From JACPFV01 sp052386975 (GTDB lineage Bacteria; Pseudomonadota; Gammaproteobacteria; Nevskiales; Nevskiaceae), in the NCBI GenBank assembly GCA_052386975.1, contig JBQTJQ010000050.1, forward strand, positions 1-7,355: a stretch of 7,355 nucleotides of DNA. Reading direction: 5' to 3'. The notes beneath the pieces are model-generated. The model had not been told where the DNA came from. It searched no databases and saw nothing but the letters and a program-made list of their open reading frames with translations. Made by a program: the position numbers and the translations under genes. Below are positions 1 to 6,042 of this stretch, piece by piece. Each line of letters starts with the position of its first letter. Within the stretch, counting starts at the first letter, position 1.

Positions 1-525
1 TCACGCCGCGCGCGCCGGCCGCAGGAACACCGCGCGGCCGCCGCCGGCGTCCTCGATCGCCTCGACGTAGCGCAGCTCGCCACCCGGGCCGAGCTGCGGC
101 TGCACGTTGTGCGCGCCGAGGTCCTCGCCGCAGCCGTTGCAGACCACGCGCGCGTTGGTCACCTGCCCGCACTTGCGGTGCACGAACTCGATCGGCGCGC
201 CCTTCGGGCTCGCCAGCCAGCGGTTGCCCCAGCGCGCCAGGGCCATCAGCACCGGGAACAGGTCCACGCCCATCGGCGTCAGGCGGTACTCGTGGCGGGG
301 CGGGCGGTCCTGGTATTGCCGGCGCTCGAGGATGCCGCGCTCGACCAGCAGCTCGAGGCGCTCGCTCAGCACCTTGCGCGAGATGCGCAGGTTCGCGCGC
401 AGGCCCTCGAAGCGGCGCACGCCGAGGAACACGTCGCGGATGATCATGAAGGCCCACAGCTCGCCGACGATGTCCATGGCGCGCGCGACGCCGCAGGGCT
501 GGTCGGCAAAGTGGGTGCGTTTCAT
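1..525 (-). CDS. HxlR-family winged-helix transcriptional regulator with C-terminal Cys cluster
   Basis: A 174-residue complete protein, from ATG at 523-525 to TGA at 1-3. The HxlR (MarR-like) winged-helix domain spans about residues 10-105. It begins with the family's typical N-terminal cysteine (QPCGVARAMDIVG, Cys11), continues with GELWAFMIIRDVFLGVRRF and the recognition-helix region ISRKVLSERLELL, and ends with a wing containing RHEYRLTPMG. In related regulators such as YodB and HypR the equivalent Cys senses electrophiles or oxidants; redox sensing here is inference. The C-terminal extension holds HRKCG (Cys119) and CNGC (Cys129, Cys132), a small zinc-ribbon-like cluster. An AAGG ribosome site lies 7 nt before the ATG. 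It is divergent from a PaaI-type thioesterase across a 62-bp gap with an inverted repeat, so it probably represses itself and that neighbour. The family is clear; the ligand is unknown. Confidence 0.93.
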   Translation of the reverse strand: MKRTHFADQPCGVARAMDIVGELWAFMIIRDVFLGVRRFEGLRANLRISRKVLSERLELLVERGILERRQYQDRPPRHEYRLTPMGVDLFPVLMALARWGNRWLASPKGAPIEFVHRKCGQVTNARVVCNGCGEDLGAHNVQPQLGPGGELRYVEAIEDAGGGRAVFLRPARAA

Positions 526-529
526 TCAG

Positions 530-559
530 TTGCCTTAGGAGACTTACAGTGGGTATAGT
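530..559 (+). promoter_or_regulatory. Predicted sigma70 promoter for the thioesterase gene
   Basis: A -35 box TTGCCT at 530-535 (4 of 6 consensus bases) lies 18 nt before a -10 box TATAGT at 554-559 (5 of 6). Transcription would start near 566, giving a short leader before the ATG at 588. The spacer is largely covered by the inverted repeat at 540-565, so a protein bound there would block it. Predicted from consensus only. Confidence 0.55.
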
Positions 560-565
560 AAGTCT
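540..565. promoter_or_regulatory. Inverted-repeat operator candidate in the divergent gap
   Basis: Arms AGACTTAC (540-547) and GTAAGTCT (558-565) are perfect 8-bp inverted repeats around a 10-nt spacer. Dimeric HxlR/MarR-type regulators bind this sort of dyad. It overlaps both predicted -10 boxes and is the only strong dyad in the gap, so it is the natural site for the adjacent HxlR protein. The dyad is directly visible; binding is inference. Confidence 0.65.
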
Positions 566-583
566 GCATTAGAAACCAGGCAA
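555..583 (-). promoter_or_regulatory. Predicted sigma70 promoter for the HxlR regulator gene
   Basis: Read on the minus strand, TTGCCT (583-578) lies 17 nt before TACTAT (560-555, 4 of 6 consensus bases). The -35 hexamer is the same as that of the opposite promoter, and the two -10 boxes overlap by five bases. The two promoters can therefore hardly be occupied by RNA polymerase at once. Predicted from consensus only. Confidence 0.5.
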
Positions 584-587
584 GGCC

Positions 588-1076
588 ATGACTGCCCGCA
601 CGCGCACCCATACCTGGAAAGACCCCTTGGAAACCGCCCAGGCCGCCCGCAGCCTGGCCGGCCTGGATTTCCTGCGCAAGATCATCTCGGGCGAGCTGCC
701 GCAGCCGCCGATCGCGTACACGCTGGACTACGCGCTGCTCGAGGCCGAGCCGGGGCGGGCGGTGTTCGGCTTCAAGCCGGCCGAGATCCACTACAACCCG
801 ATCGGCATGGTGCACGGCGGCATCCCGTGCACGCTGCTCGACTCGGCCATGGGCTGCGCGGTCCACTCCACGCTGCCCGCGGGCACCGGCTACACCACGC
901 TCGAGCTCAAGGTGAACATCGTCAAGGCGATCGGCAAGGACACCGGTTTCCTGCGCGCCGAAGGCAAGTTGATCCACGCCGGGCGCAGCACCGCGGTCGC
1001 GGAGGGGCGCCTCGTGGACGAGGCCGGCAAGCTCTACGCGCACGCGACCACGACCTGCATGATCCTGCGTTCCTGA
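588..1076 (+). CDS. PaaI-family hotdog-fold acyl-CoA thioesterase
   Basis: A 162-residue cytoplasmic protein of the PaaI/YbgC-like hotdog thioesterase superfamily, which hydrolyses acyl-CoA or aryl-CoA thioesters. The signature block is at residues 70-92 and includes NPIGMVHGGIPCTLLDSAMG. His76-Gly-Gly and Asp85 have the same nine-residue spacing as the His and catalytic Asp of PaaI, and Asn70 precedes them. The next strand, with TTLELKVNIVKAI (103-115), and the C-terminal strands with AEGRLVDEAGKLYAHATTTC complete the fold. The first roughly 40 residues are an N-terminal extension that would cap the hotdog domain. A weak AGG site lies 7 nt before the ATG. It is divergent from an HxlR regulator and probably under its control. 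The substrate cannot be read from the sequence, and no phenylacetate genes are present in the window. Confidence 0.9.
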   Translation: MTARTRTHTWKDPLETAQAARSLAGLDFLRKIISGELPQPPIAYTLDYALLEAEPGRAVFGFKPAEIHYNPIGMVHGGIPCTLLDSAMGCAVHSTLPAGTGYTTLELKVNIVKAIGKDTGFLRAEGKLIHAGRSTAVAEGRLVDEAGKLYAHATTTCMILRS

Positions 1077-1237
1077 GACCTGCTGCGCAGCTGCGGCGTG
1101 ACCCGCCACACAACGTGATCTGCGTCCCGGCCAGCCGTCGCCGCGACGCCTCCTCGCATCGGTCAAGGCGGTAAAAACACCGCGACAGGCATAGGCTGGT
1201 GTCCTCAGGGCGCAACATGTCCTTCCGGGGGTACACC

Positions 1238-2149
1238 ATGAGCAAGGTGAAGAGTCGTCTGATGTTGGCCGCGCTGACGGCGGTGTCGGGCCTGGTCCAG
1301 GCCGGCACGCCCGAGCGCGAAGCGAACCACCCGATCGCATCGGCCCAGGTGCTCGAGATCACCGCCTCCGGCGGCTCGACCACGGGCGGGGCCGACCTCG
1401 ATGCCGTGATCGGCAACCTGACCGGCTCGGCGGCCGTCGACCTGGACTACTTCGTGTTCGAAGGCCAGGCCGGTGACGTCGTCACGCTCGACATCGACGG
1501 CGGCATGGGCGGCGTGCGCAACGTCGACACGATCATGGCGATCTTCGGCCCGGCGCCGGCCTACACGGTGCTGCGCATGGTCGACGACATCAGCCCGATC
1601 GACCCGGGCTCTACCAGCATCAAGGACGCGCGCATCCAGAACTTCCTGCTGCCGGCGACCGGCACGTACGTGGTCGGCGTGAGCAGCTACCCGCGGCGCT
1701 TCGTCAACGGCGGCGGCGCCAACTCGACGACGCTCGGCACCAACGCCAACGGCGACTACCAGCTGCTGATCACCGGCGTCACCGTGCCGGTGATGCAGGT
1801 CAACATCGACATCAAGCCGGGCAGCGGCGATGTGGCGCCGATCAACCCGAAGTCGAAGGGCAAGGTTCCGGTCGCGCTGCTCGGCTCCGCCGACTTCGCG
1901 GTGGATGACGTCGACACGGCGTCGCTGACCTTCGGCAGCACCGGCAACGAAGCCAGCCTGTTCAAGTGCGGCTCGCCCAGCGACGTCAACGGCGACCCGT
2001 ATCCCGACATGGTGTGCCACTTCGAGAACCAGGCCGCGGCGTGGGTCGGCACCGAAGACGAAGCCATGCTGAAGGGCAAGCTCGATTCCGGCATGCGGTT
2101 CGAAGGCCGCGGCTGGCTCAAGGTCGTCCCGGTCAAAGCCGAGGACTGA
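1238..2149 (+). CDS. Secreted protein with PPC-like domain and IDIKPGS-type C-terminal domain
   Basis: A 303-residue exported protein. The start at 1238 is preferred because it gives a classic Sec signal peptide (MSKVKSRLMLAALTAVSGLVQA, cleavage after VQA) and has a GGGGG ribosome site 6 nt upstream. In-frame ATGs further upstream (1199, 1217) would bury that signal. Residues about 36-180 resemble the bacterial pre-peptidase C-terminal (PPC) beta-sandwich: VDLDYFVFEGQAGDVVTLDI, then FLLPATGTYVVGVSSY and NGDYQLLITG. Residues about 188-297 begin with VNIDIKPGS and continue INPKSKGKVPVALLGSADF. This module recurs in secreted proteins and carries a Ca-binding-like loop, SDVNGDPYPD (Asp249, Asn251, Asp253, Asp257). 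Cys244 and Cys260 flank the loop and could pair. No catalytic domain and no C-terminal anchor are visible. A binding or structural extracellular role is inference. Confidence 0.82.
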   Translation: MSKVKSRLMLAALTAVSGLVQAGTPEREANHPIASAQVLEITASGGSTTGGADLDAVIGNLTGSAAVDLDYFVFEGQAGDVVTLDIDGGMGGVRNVDTIMAIFGPAPAYTVLRMVDDISPIDPGSTSIKDARIQNFLLPATGTYVVGVSSYPRRFVNGGGANSTTLGTNANGDYQLLITGVTVPVMQVNIDIKPGSGDVAPINPKSKGKVPVALLGSADFAVDDVDTASLTFGSTGNEASLFKCGSPSDVNGDPYPDMVCHFENQAAAWVGTEDEAMLKGKLDSGMRFEGRGWLKVVPVKAED

Positions 2150-2167
2150 GCGCGGGCACTCCGCGCA

Positions 2168-2196
2168 GCCGCCGCCACGTCCCCCGTGGCGGCGGC
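2168..2196 (+). terminator. Strong GC-rich hairpin terminator after the secreted-protein gene
   Basis: A perfect 12-bp stem has arms at 2168-2179 (GCCGCCGCCACG) and 2185-2196 (CGTGGCGGCGGC) around a TCCCC loop, 18 nt after the TGA stop. The following GTTCTGCCT is only weakly T-rich, as is common for terminators in high-GC genomes. Confidence 0.7.
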
Positions 2197-2263
2197 GTTC
2201 TGCCTACGCGCGGCGTGTTCCTGAGTCCAACTTCAGAGATGCCGGTTCGCGCGCGTAGGACAG

Positions 2264-2306
2264 ATTCCCGGTCGCGCCGAGCGTAGCGGAGGCGCGAGCC
2301 GGGAAT
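2264..2306. repeat. REP-like intergenic palindrome
   Basis: Left arm 2264-2278 (ATTCCCGGTCGCGCC) pairs over all 15 bases with right arm 2291-2306 (GGCGCGAGCCGGGAAT), leaving one bulged G, around a 12-nt loop GAGCGTAGCGGA. It sits in the gap before the M1 peptidase gene. The length and intergenic position fit short interspersed palindromes seen in Xanthomonadaceae-like genomes. The palindrome is seen directly; family membership needs a genome-wide copy count. Confidence 0.6.
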
Positions 2307-2377
2307 AGCAGTGGAGCGCCGAGCCGGGGACAGTGTGGCGGAGTATCATCACGCGCCTTGTTGCCACGAGCGAAACC

Positions 2378-4315
2378 ATGACGCGCGCCCTGCCGCTGTT
2401 CCTGCTCCCCACCGTGATGCTCGCCGCGTGCGCGGCGCAGACCGGGGCGCCGGCACCCGCCCGGATCGCCACCGCGGCGGCGGCGCCGGCAGCGCCTGTC
2501 GTCGAGCCGCTCGACATCAGCCGCGACTACCACTCGTACGCCAACACCCGCGACTTCCGCACGGAGCTGGTCGAACTCGACCTCACCGTGGATTTCACGC
2601 GCCGCGTGCTGGAAGGCGCCGTCGAGCTGCAGCTCATGCGGCTGACCGGCGCACCCGAACTGGTGCTCGACACGCGCGACCTCGACATCAAGCAGGTCGA
2701 GACCGACGCCGGCGGCCACGGCACCTGGCAGGTGACGACGTTCACGGTGGGGCAGCGCGATGCCATCCTCGGCAGCCCGCTGCGCATCGCCATGCCGCCG
2801 ACCGCCGACCGCGTGCGCGTCACTTACGCGACGCGGCCCGAGGCTTCGGGCCTGCAGTGGGTCACGCCGGAGCAGACCGCCGGCCGCAAGCACCCGTTCC
2901 TGTACACGCAGTCGCAGGCGATCCACGCGCGCAGCTGGATCCCGCTGCAGGACACGCCGCTGGTGCGCAGCCCGTACGCGGCGCGCATCCGCACGCCGCA
3001 GGAACTGCGTGCCGTGATGAGCGCGGTGAACACGCCCAACACGAAGCGCGATGGCGACTACAGCTTCGAGATGCCGCAGCCGGTGCCGGCGTACCTGATC
3101 GCGCTCGGCGTCGGCGACCTCCAGTTCCAGGCGGTCGGCAAGCGCGCCGGTATCTACGCCGAGCCGCGGATGATCAAGGGCGCGGCCTACGAGTTCGAGG
3201 AAACCGAGCAGATGGTCGCGGCCTGCGAAAAAATGTTCGGCCCGTACCGCTGGGGCCGCTACGACATGCTGGTGCTGCCGCCGAGCTTCCCCTACGGCGG
3301 CATGGAAAATCCGCGCCTGACCTTCCTCACGCCGACGGCGATCGTCGGCGACCGCTCCGGCGTGTCGCTGATCGCGCACGAGCTGGCGCACTCCTGGTCC
3401 GGCAACCTGGTCACCAACTCCACCTGGCGCGACTTCTGGCTCAACGAGGGCACGACCACGTACCTCACCTACCGCATCATGGACGCGGTCTATGGCGCCA
3501 AGCGCGGCGCGATGGAGCGCGTGCTCGGCCAGCAGGACCTGGCCGAGGCGTTCGAGCAGGCGGGCCAGGAAGGCGACAAGGCGCTGGCCTTCGACCAGCG
3601 CGGCCGCGACCCCGATGAGGTGTTCAGCTCGATTCCGTACCAGCGCGGGCAGCTGTTCCTGTCGTACCTCGAGGCCAAATTCGGGCGCAAGAAGTTCGAC
3701 GCGTTCCTGCGCGGCTGGTTCGACGAACACGCGTTCCAGAGCCGCACCACCGAGGACTTCATCGCCTATCTCGACGCGAAGCTGCTGCAGCCGAATCCCG
3801 GCGTGGTGACGCGTGCCAAAATCGACGAGTGGATCTACGCCGCGGCGATGCCCTCGGATGCGGCCTACGCCCAGTCGGACGCATTCACCAAGGTCGAGGA
3901 GCAGCGCGCCGCCTGGCTCGCCGGCAAGGTGGCGGCAGCCGGCCTGCGCACGCAGGCGTGGAGCTCGCACGAATGGCAGCATTTCCTCGACACCATGCCG
4001 GCCGGCGTGACGCCGGCGCAGCTGGCCCAGCTCGACAAGCAGTTCCTGCTGACCAAGGCGATGGACAACTACGTGGCGATGAGCTGGTTCCGCCAGGCGA
4101 TCCGGGCCGGCTACGCTCCGGCGATGCCCTCGGTGGAGAGGTTCCTGCTGACCGTCGGGCGCATGCGCTTCATCAATCCGCTGTACCGCGAGCTGGTCAG
4201 GACGCCGGAAGGGCGGGCGCTGGCGCAGCGCGTGTTCGCCAGGGCGCGGCCGCTGTACCACCCGATCGCGCAGGCCGGCGTCGATCGCATCCTCAAGGAA
4301 GCGCCGAAGTCGTAG
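2378..4315 (+). CDS. M1-family metallopeptidase lipoprotein (LTA4H/aminopeptidase B-like)
   Basis: A 645-residue zinc aminopeptidase of the M1 (gluzincin) family. The ATG at 2378 is chosen over a GTG at 2333 because it opens a lipoprotein signal, MTRALPLFLLPTVMLAAC, with an LAAC lipobox. The mature protein would be lipidated at the envelope. Domains in order: an N-terminal beta domain (about 60-250) with the substrate-site motif QSQAIHARSWIP as in leukotriene A4 hydrolase; the catalytic domain with the exopeptidase motif GGMEN (307-311); the zinc site HELAHSW (His334, Glu335, His338) plus Glu357 in LNEG; and the transition-state Tyr421 in SIPYQRGQ. A helical C-terminal domain (about 480-645) ends with MRFINPLYREL and YHPIA, as in LTA4H-type enzymes. 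Every catalytic residue expected is present and the length is normal. It probably trims N-terminal residues from peptides in the envelope; substrate preference is unknown. The TAG stop lies inside the GTAG repeat that follows. Confidence 0.95.
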   Translation: MTRALPLFLLPTVMLAACAAQTGAPAPARIATAAAAPAAPVVEPLDISRDYHSYANTRDFRTELVELDLTVDFTRRVLEGAVELQLMRLTGAPELVLDTRDLDIKQVETDAGGHGTWQVTTFTVGQRDAILGSPLRIAMPPTADRVRVTYATRPEASGLQWVTPEQTAGRKHPFLYTQSQAIHARSWIPLQDTPLVRSPYAARIRTPQELRAVMSAVNTPNTKRDGDYSFEMPQPVPAYLIALGVGDLQFQAVGKRAGIYAEPRMIKGAAYEFEETEQMVAACEKMFGPYRWGRYDMLVLPPSFPYGGMENPRLTFLTPTAIVGDRSGVSLIAHELAHSWSGNLVTNSTWRDFWLNEGTTTYLTYRIMDAVYGAKRGAMERVLGQQDLAEAFEQAGQEGDKALAFDQRGRDPDEVFSSIPYQRGQLFLSYLEAKFGRKKFDAFLRGWFDEHAFQSRTTEDFIAYLDAKLLQPNPGVVTRAKIDEWIYAAAMPSDAAYAQSDAFTKVEEQRAAWLAGKVAAAGLRTQAWSSHEWQHFLDTMPAGVTPAQLAQLDKQFLLTKAMDNYVAMSWFRQAIRAGYAPAMPSVERFLLTVGRMRFINPLYRELVRTPEGRALAQRVFARARPLYHPIAQAGVDRILKEAPKS

Positions 4316-4359
4316 GTCGGCAATCCTTTGCCGACGGCGGCATGGGAATGCCGCCCTAC
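4312..4359. repeat. Inverted pair of GTAG-headed REP elements filling a convergent gene junction
   Basis: Two 24-nt units are joined tail to tail with no spacer. Unit 1 (plus, 4312-4335) is GTAG followed by an 8-bp stem GTCGGCAA/TTGCCGAC with loop TCCT. Unit 2 (minus, 4359-4336) is GTAG followed by an 8-bp stem GGCGGCAT/ATGCCGCC with loop TCCC. The outer GTAG and CTAC also pair, extended to 5 bp by C4311-G4360, so the whole can fold as a perfect three-way junction. The units differ at five bases: four are two compensatory stem pairs and one is in the loop. GTAG-headed REPs, mobilised by RAYT transposases, are known from Stenotrophomonas (SMAG elements). The element probably also terminates transcription from both sides. 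Confidence 0.85.
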
Positions 4360-4979
4360 GTCGGCTGGCCGACCGGCTCCACCTCGGGCTTCTTCTTCGG
4401 TTCGGGCCTGAACGAGGCCCAACGCGGCACCAGCCTGCGCTGGGCGATTTCCGCGAGCAGCTGCTCCAGCAGCGTATCCGCCGCCGCGCGCTCGTCGCGG
4501 GTAGGGTCGCCAAGGTCGTACAGCGAAATGCGGTCGCGCACCGTGACTGACAGCTCGATCACCGCGACGCTGTCGGGCTCGGCCAGCACTTCGGTGAACA
4601 GCGTGTGGGTCTGGCTGACGCGCACCGGCACCAGGCCCAGCGACAGCATCCCCAGCGCGCGCCGCCAGCCGTCGCCTTTCGCGGTGTTCTCCTCGAACCG
4701 GTAGCGCGCCTGCAGCGTGATCGGCCAGCGCTGCACGCCGCGATCGACGCGCTCGAACGCACCCGAATCGCGCAGCTGCGCCGCCGTGTACTCGACCAGT
4801 TCCGCCGGCGTGCCGGTGAGTTGCTCGTTGGAGTTCATGTACAGGTTGACCGGCGCGAACGGGTCGGCCGAATAACTCGTGATCGGGTTGGCCCTCTTCG
4901 GCGCGTCCTCGGCCAGCGCCGCGGCCGCGCAGCCCAGCAGCGCGAGCGCCGCCCCGGCGGCGATCAGCGCGCGCCTCAC
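4356..4979 (-). CDS. Uncharacterised exported protein or lipoprotein
   Basis: A 207-residue protein whose family I do not recognise. It starts at GTG 4979 and has a GGGAG ribosome site 6 nt upstream. The N-terminus (MRRALIAAGAALALLGCAAA) is an export signal. LLGC (14-17) fits a lipobox, but ALA-ED at 22-25 would also suit signal peptidase I, so lipidation is undecided. The mature part has a helix-forming segment TPAELVEYTAAQLRDSGAFE (57-76), an alternating strand region, a short hydrophobic stretch LGMLSLGLVPV (109-119), and a charged amphipathic C-terminal helix (about 162-183). It ends in a Lys/Pro/Glu-rich tail. The GTG overlaps the TGA of the upstream MBL-fold gene (GTGA), indicating translational coupling and a joint role at the envelope. 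The last codons and the TAG stop fall in repeat-derived sequence. Confidence 0.8.
   Translation of the reverse strand: MRRALIAAGAALALLGCAAAALAEDAPKRANPITSYSADPFAPVNLYMNSNEQLTGTPAELVEYTAAQLRDSGAFERVDRGVQRWPITLQARYRFEENTAKGDGWRRALGMLSLGLVPVRVSQTHTLFTEVLAEPDSVAVIELSVTVRDRISLYDLGDPTRDERAAADTLLEQLLAEIAQRRLVPRWASFRPEPKKKPEVEPVGQPT
4360..4373. repeat. Short hairpin next to the GTAG repeat pair, inside a coding end
   Basis: GTCGGC (4360-4365) and GCCGAC (4368-4373) form a perfect 6-bp stem around TG. The stem sequence is the same as the outer six pairs of the first GTAG unit's stem at 4316-4335. It lies in the final codons of the minus-strand exported-protein gene. It may be a decayed third repeat unit. 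Confidence 0.45.
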
Positions 4980-5962
4980 GGCGTGCTCCCGCGCGGGAAC
5001 AGCGACACCGGGCGGTTCAGCTCGAGCGTCTGCACCGCGAGGTCGGCGCGCTGCTCGGCCAGGGTCCCGAAAAAGCGGTCGAGGCGCACCACCAGCGGGA
5101 ACGGCCGCAGCGGCTGGTCGAGCGCGCGCGTGAAGTCGTCCCAGTGGATCGGCATCACGCGGCGCGCGCCGACGGCATCCACGACCTCGGCGAGGTAGGG
5201 CGCGATTTCCGGCATCAGCGCGACGCCGAGGAACACGACGTCGGCGCGATAGTCCTTCAGCGCGCCCGGCACGTAGCCGGCGCTGCCGTGGTGCAGCACG
5301 CGCCCGCGCGGGTGCGCGACCAGGATCGAGTACGTGCCGCCCTGGCGATAGTCCATGAACCGGGCGGGCGGCACCAGCGGCTTCATGATCTCGCCGGTCG
5401 GCGCGCCGCCGGTGGCGCCGGCGTGGCGGCTTTCGATGAACGTCACCTGGAACGGGCCGAACGACGCCGGGCCGAAACTCAGGGCCTGCAGCCGCGACTC
5501 GGGCAGGCCGGCGCCGCGGCCGATGCTCAGCGTGCTGGCCGAGCCCATCAGCGTGGCGCCGGTCAGGCGCGCGACGACGCCGGCGTCCATCGCGTGGTCG
5601 TAGTGCGAGTGCGACACCAGCACCGCGTCGAGCCTGGAAACTCCGGCGCGCGCGAGCCAGTCGTGGATCAGCGCCTCGTCGGGCTCGATCGGACGGTTCA
5701 GCGCGACGCGCCAGAATCCGCGCGGCCGCGTGAAGAACGGGTCGACCAGCACCGCATGCGCGCCGTCGGACAGCAGCACGGCGGTAACGCCGAGCCAGCG
5801 CGCGGTCAGCGCGCCGGCCGCGGGCGCCGCGGAGTAGGCGCGCGCGGCGTAGGCCTCGAGCCCCGGGCGCCAGTGCCAGATGGCGGCGAACACGACGGCG
5901 GTGCCGGCTAGCAGGCCGGCGGCGAACATGCCAGCGACGCGCAGGACTCGTTTCACGGACAT
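4976..5962 (-). CDS. Membrane-anchored metallo-beta-lactamase-fold hydrolase (UlaG-like, COG2220 type)
   Basis: A 328-residue protein beginning at ATG 5960-5962; an in-frame stop just upstream (5972-5974) excludes a longer form. The N-terminus has basic residues (MSVKRVLR) and one membrane helix (about 8-29), so the catalytic domain should face the periplasm. The MBL metal motif is VSHSHYDHAMD, with His118, His120, Asp122 and His123. Further ligand candidates are His180 (SRHAG) and His273 (PIHWDDF). Where many UlaG-like proteins have a GD metal-bridging Asp, this one has HHGSAGYVPG (224-233). The layout is closest to L-ascorbate-6-phosphate lactonase-like and related N-acyl-phosphatidylethanolamine phospholipase D-like MBL enzymes, but the substrate is unknown. 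No good ribosome site precedes the ATG. It lies 80 bp downstream of rhlE on the same strand and overlaps the next gene by 4 nt. Confidence 0.88.
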   Translation of the reverse strand: MSVKRVLRVAGMFAAGLLAGTAVVFAAIWHWRPGLEAYAARAYSAAPAAGALTARWLGVTAVLLSDGAHAVLVDPFFTRPRGFWRVALNRPIEPDEALIHDWLARAGVSRLDAVLVSHSHYDHAMDAGVVARLTGATLMGSASTLSIGRGAGLPESRLQALSFGPASFGPFQVTFIESRHAGATGGAPTGEIMKPLVPPARFMDYRQGGTYSILVAHPRGRVLHHGSAGYVPGALKDYRADVVFLGVALMPEIAPYLAEVVDAVGARRVMPIHWDDFTRALDQPLRPFPLVVRLDRFFGTLAEQRADLAVQTLELNRPVSLFPRGSTP

Positions 5963-6042
5963 TGGGTCAGCTTAGCGCCACGCGCCCGAGTTGAAACGTG
6001 AGCCGTGCCACGGTCGCGCCGCGGGCGTATGGCTTTGCCGGA

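Noticed and set aside
1082..1091. Palindrome GCTGCGCAGC just after the thioesterase stop
   Set aside because: It has no loop or T-tract to make it a convincing terminator, and is short enough to arise by chance.
1168..1183. Inverted repeat GCGGT-AAAAAC-ACCGC upstream of the secreted-protein gene
   Set aside because: Five-base arms are common by chance in GC-rich DNA. It might be a regulatory site but nothing else supports it.
522..1340. Minus-strand open frame antisense to the thioesterase
   Set aside because: It overlaps a clear hotdog thioesterase and the divergent promoter region, has low-complexity Arg/Ala/Gly composition and no domain.
1205..2020. Minus-strand open frame antisense to the secreted protein
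   Set aside because: The composition is typical of a codon-position shadow (Arg, Ala, Val, Asp, His), while the plus strand has a signal peptide and recognisable domains.
2333..2377. GTG at 2333 as start of the M1 peptidase
   Set aside because: It would put 15 residues before a textbook lipoprotein signal peptide; the ATG at 2378 fits the lipobox distance.
2204..4513. A 769-codon minus-strand open frame antisense to the M1 peptidase
   Set aside because: It is antisense to a gene with every M1 catalytic motif, is Arg/Ala/His-rich with no recognisable domain, and runs across the repeat into the next gene. Long antisense frames are expected at this GC content.
3829..4704. Plus-strand open frame spanning the M1 gene end and the exported-protein gene
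   Set aside because: It is out of frame with the peptidase and antisense to the GTGA-coupled gene. It crosses the repeat pair only because no stop happens to fall in that frame.
5963..6042. Promoter before the MBL-fold gene (TTTCAA, 16 nt, TAAGCT)
   Set aside because: Only three of six bases match in each box and the -10 would sit about 7 nt from the ATG. Read-through from rhlE is as likely.
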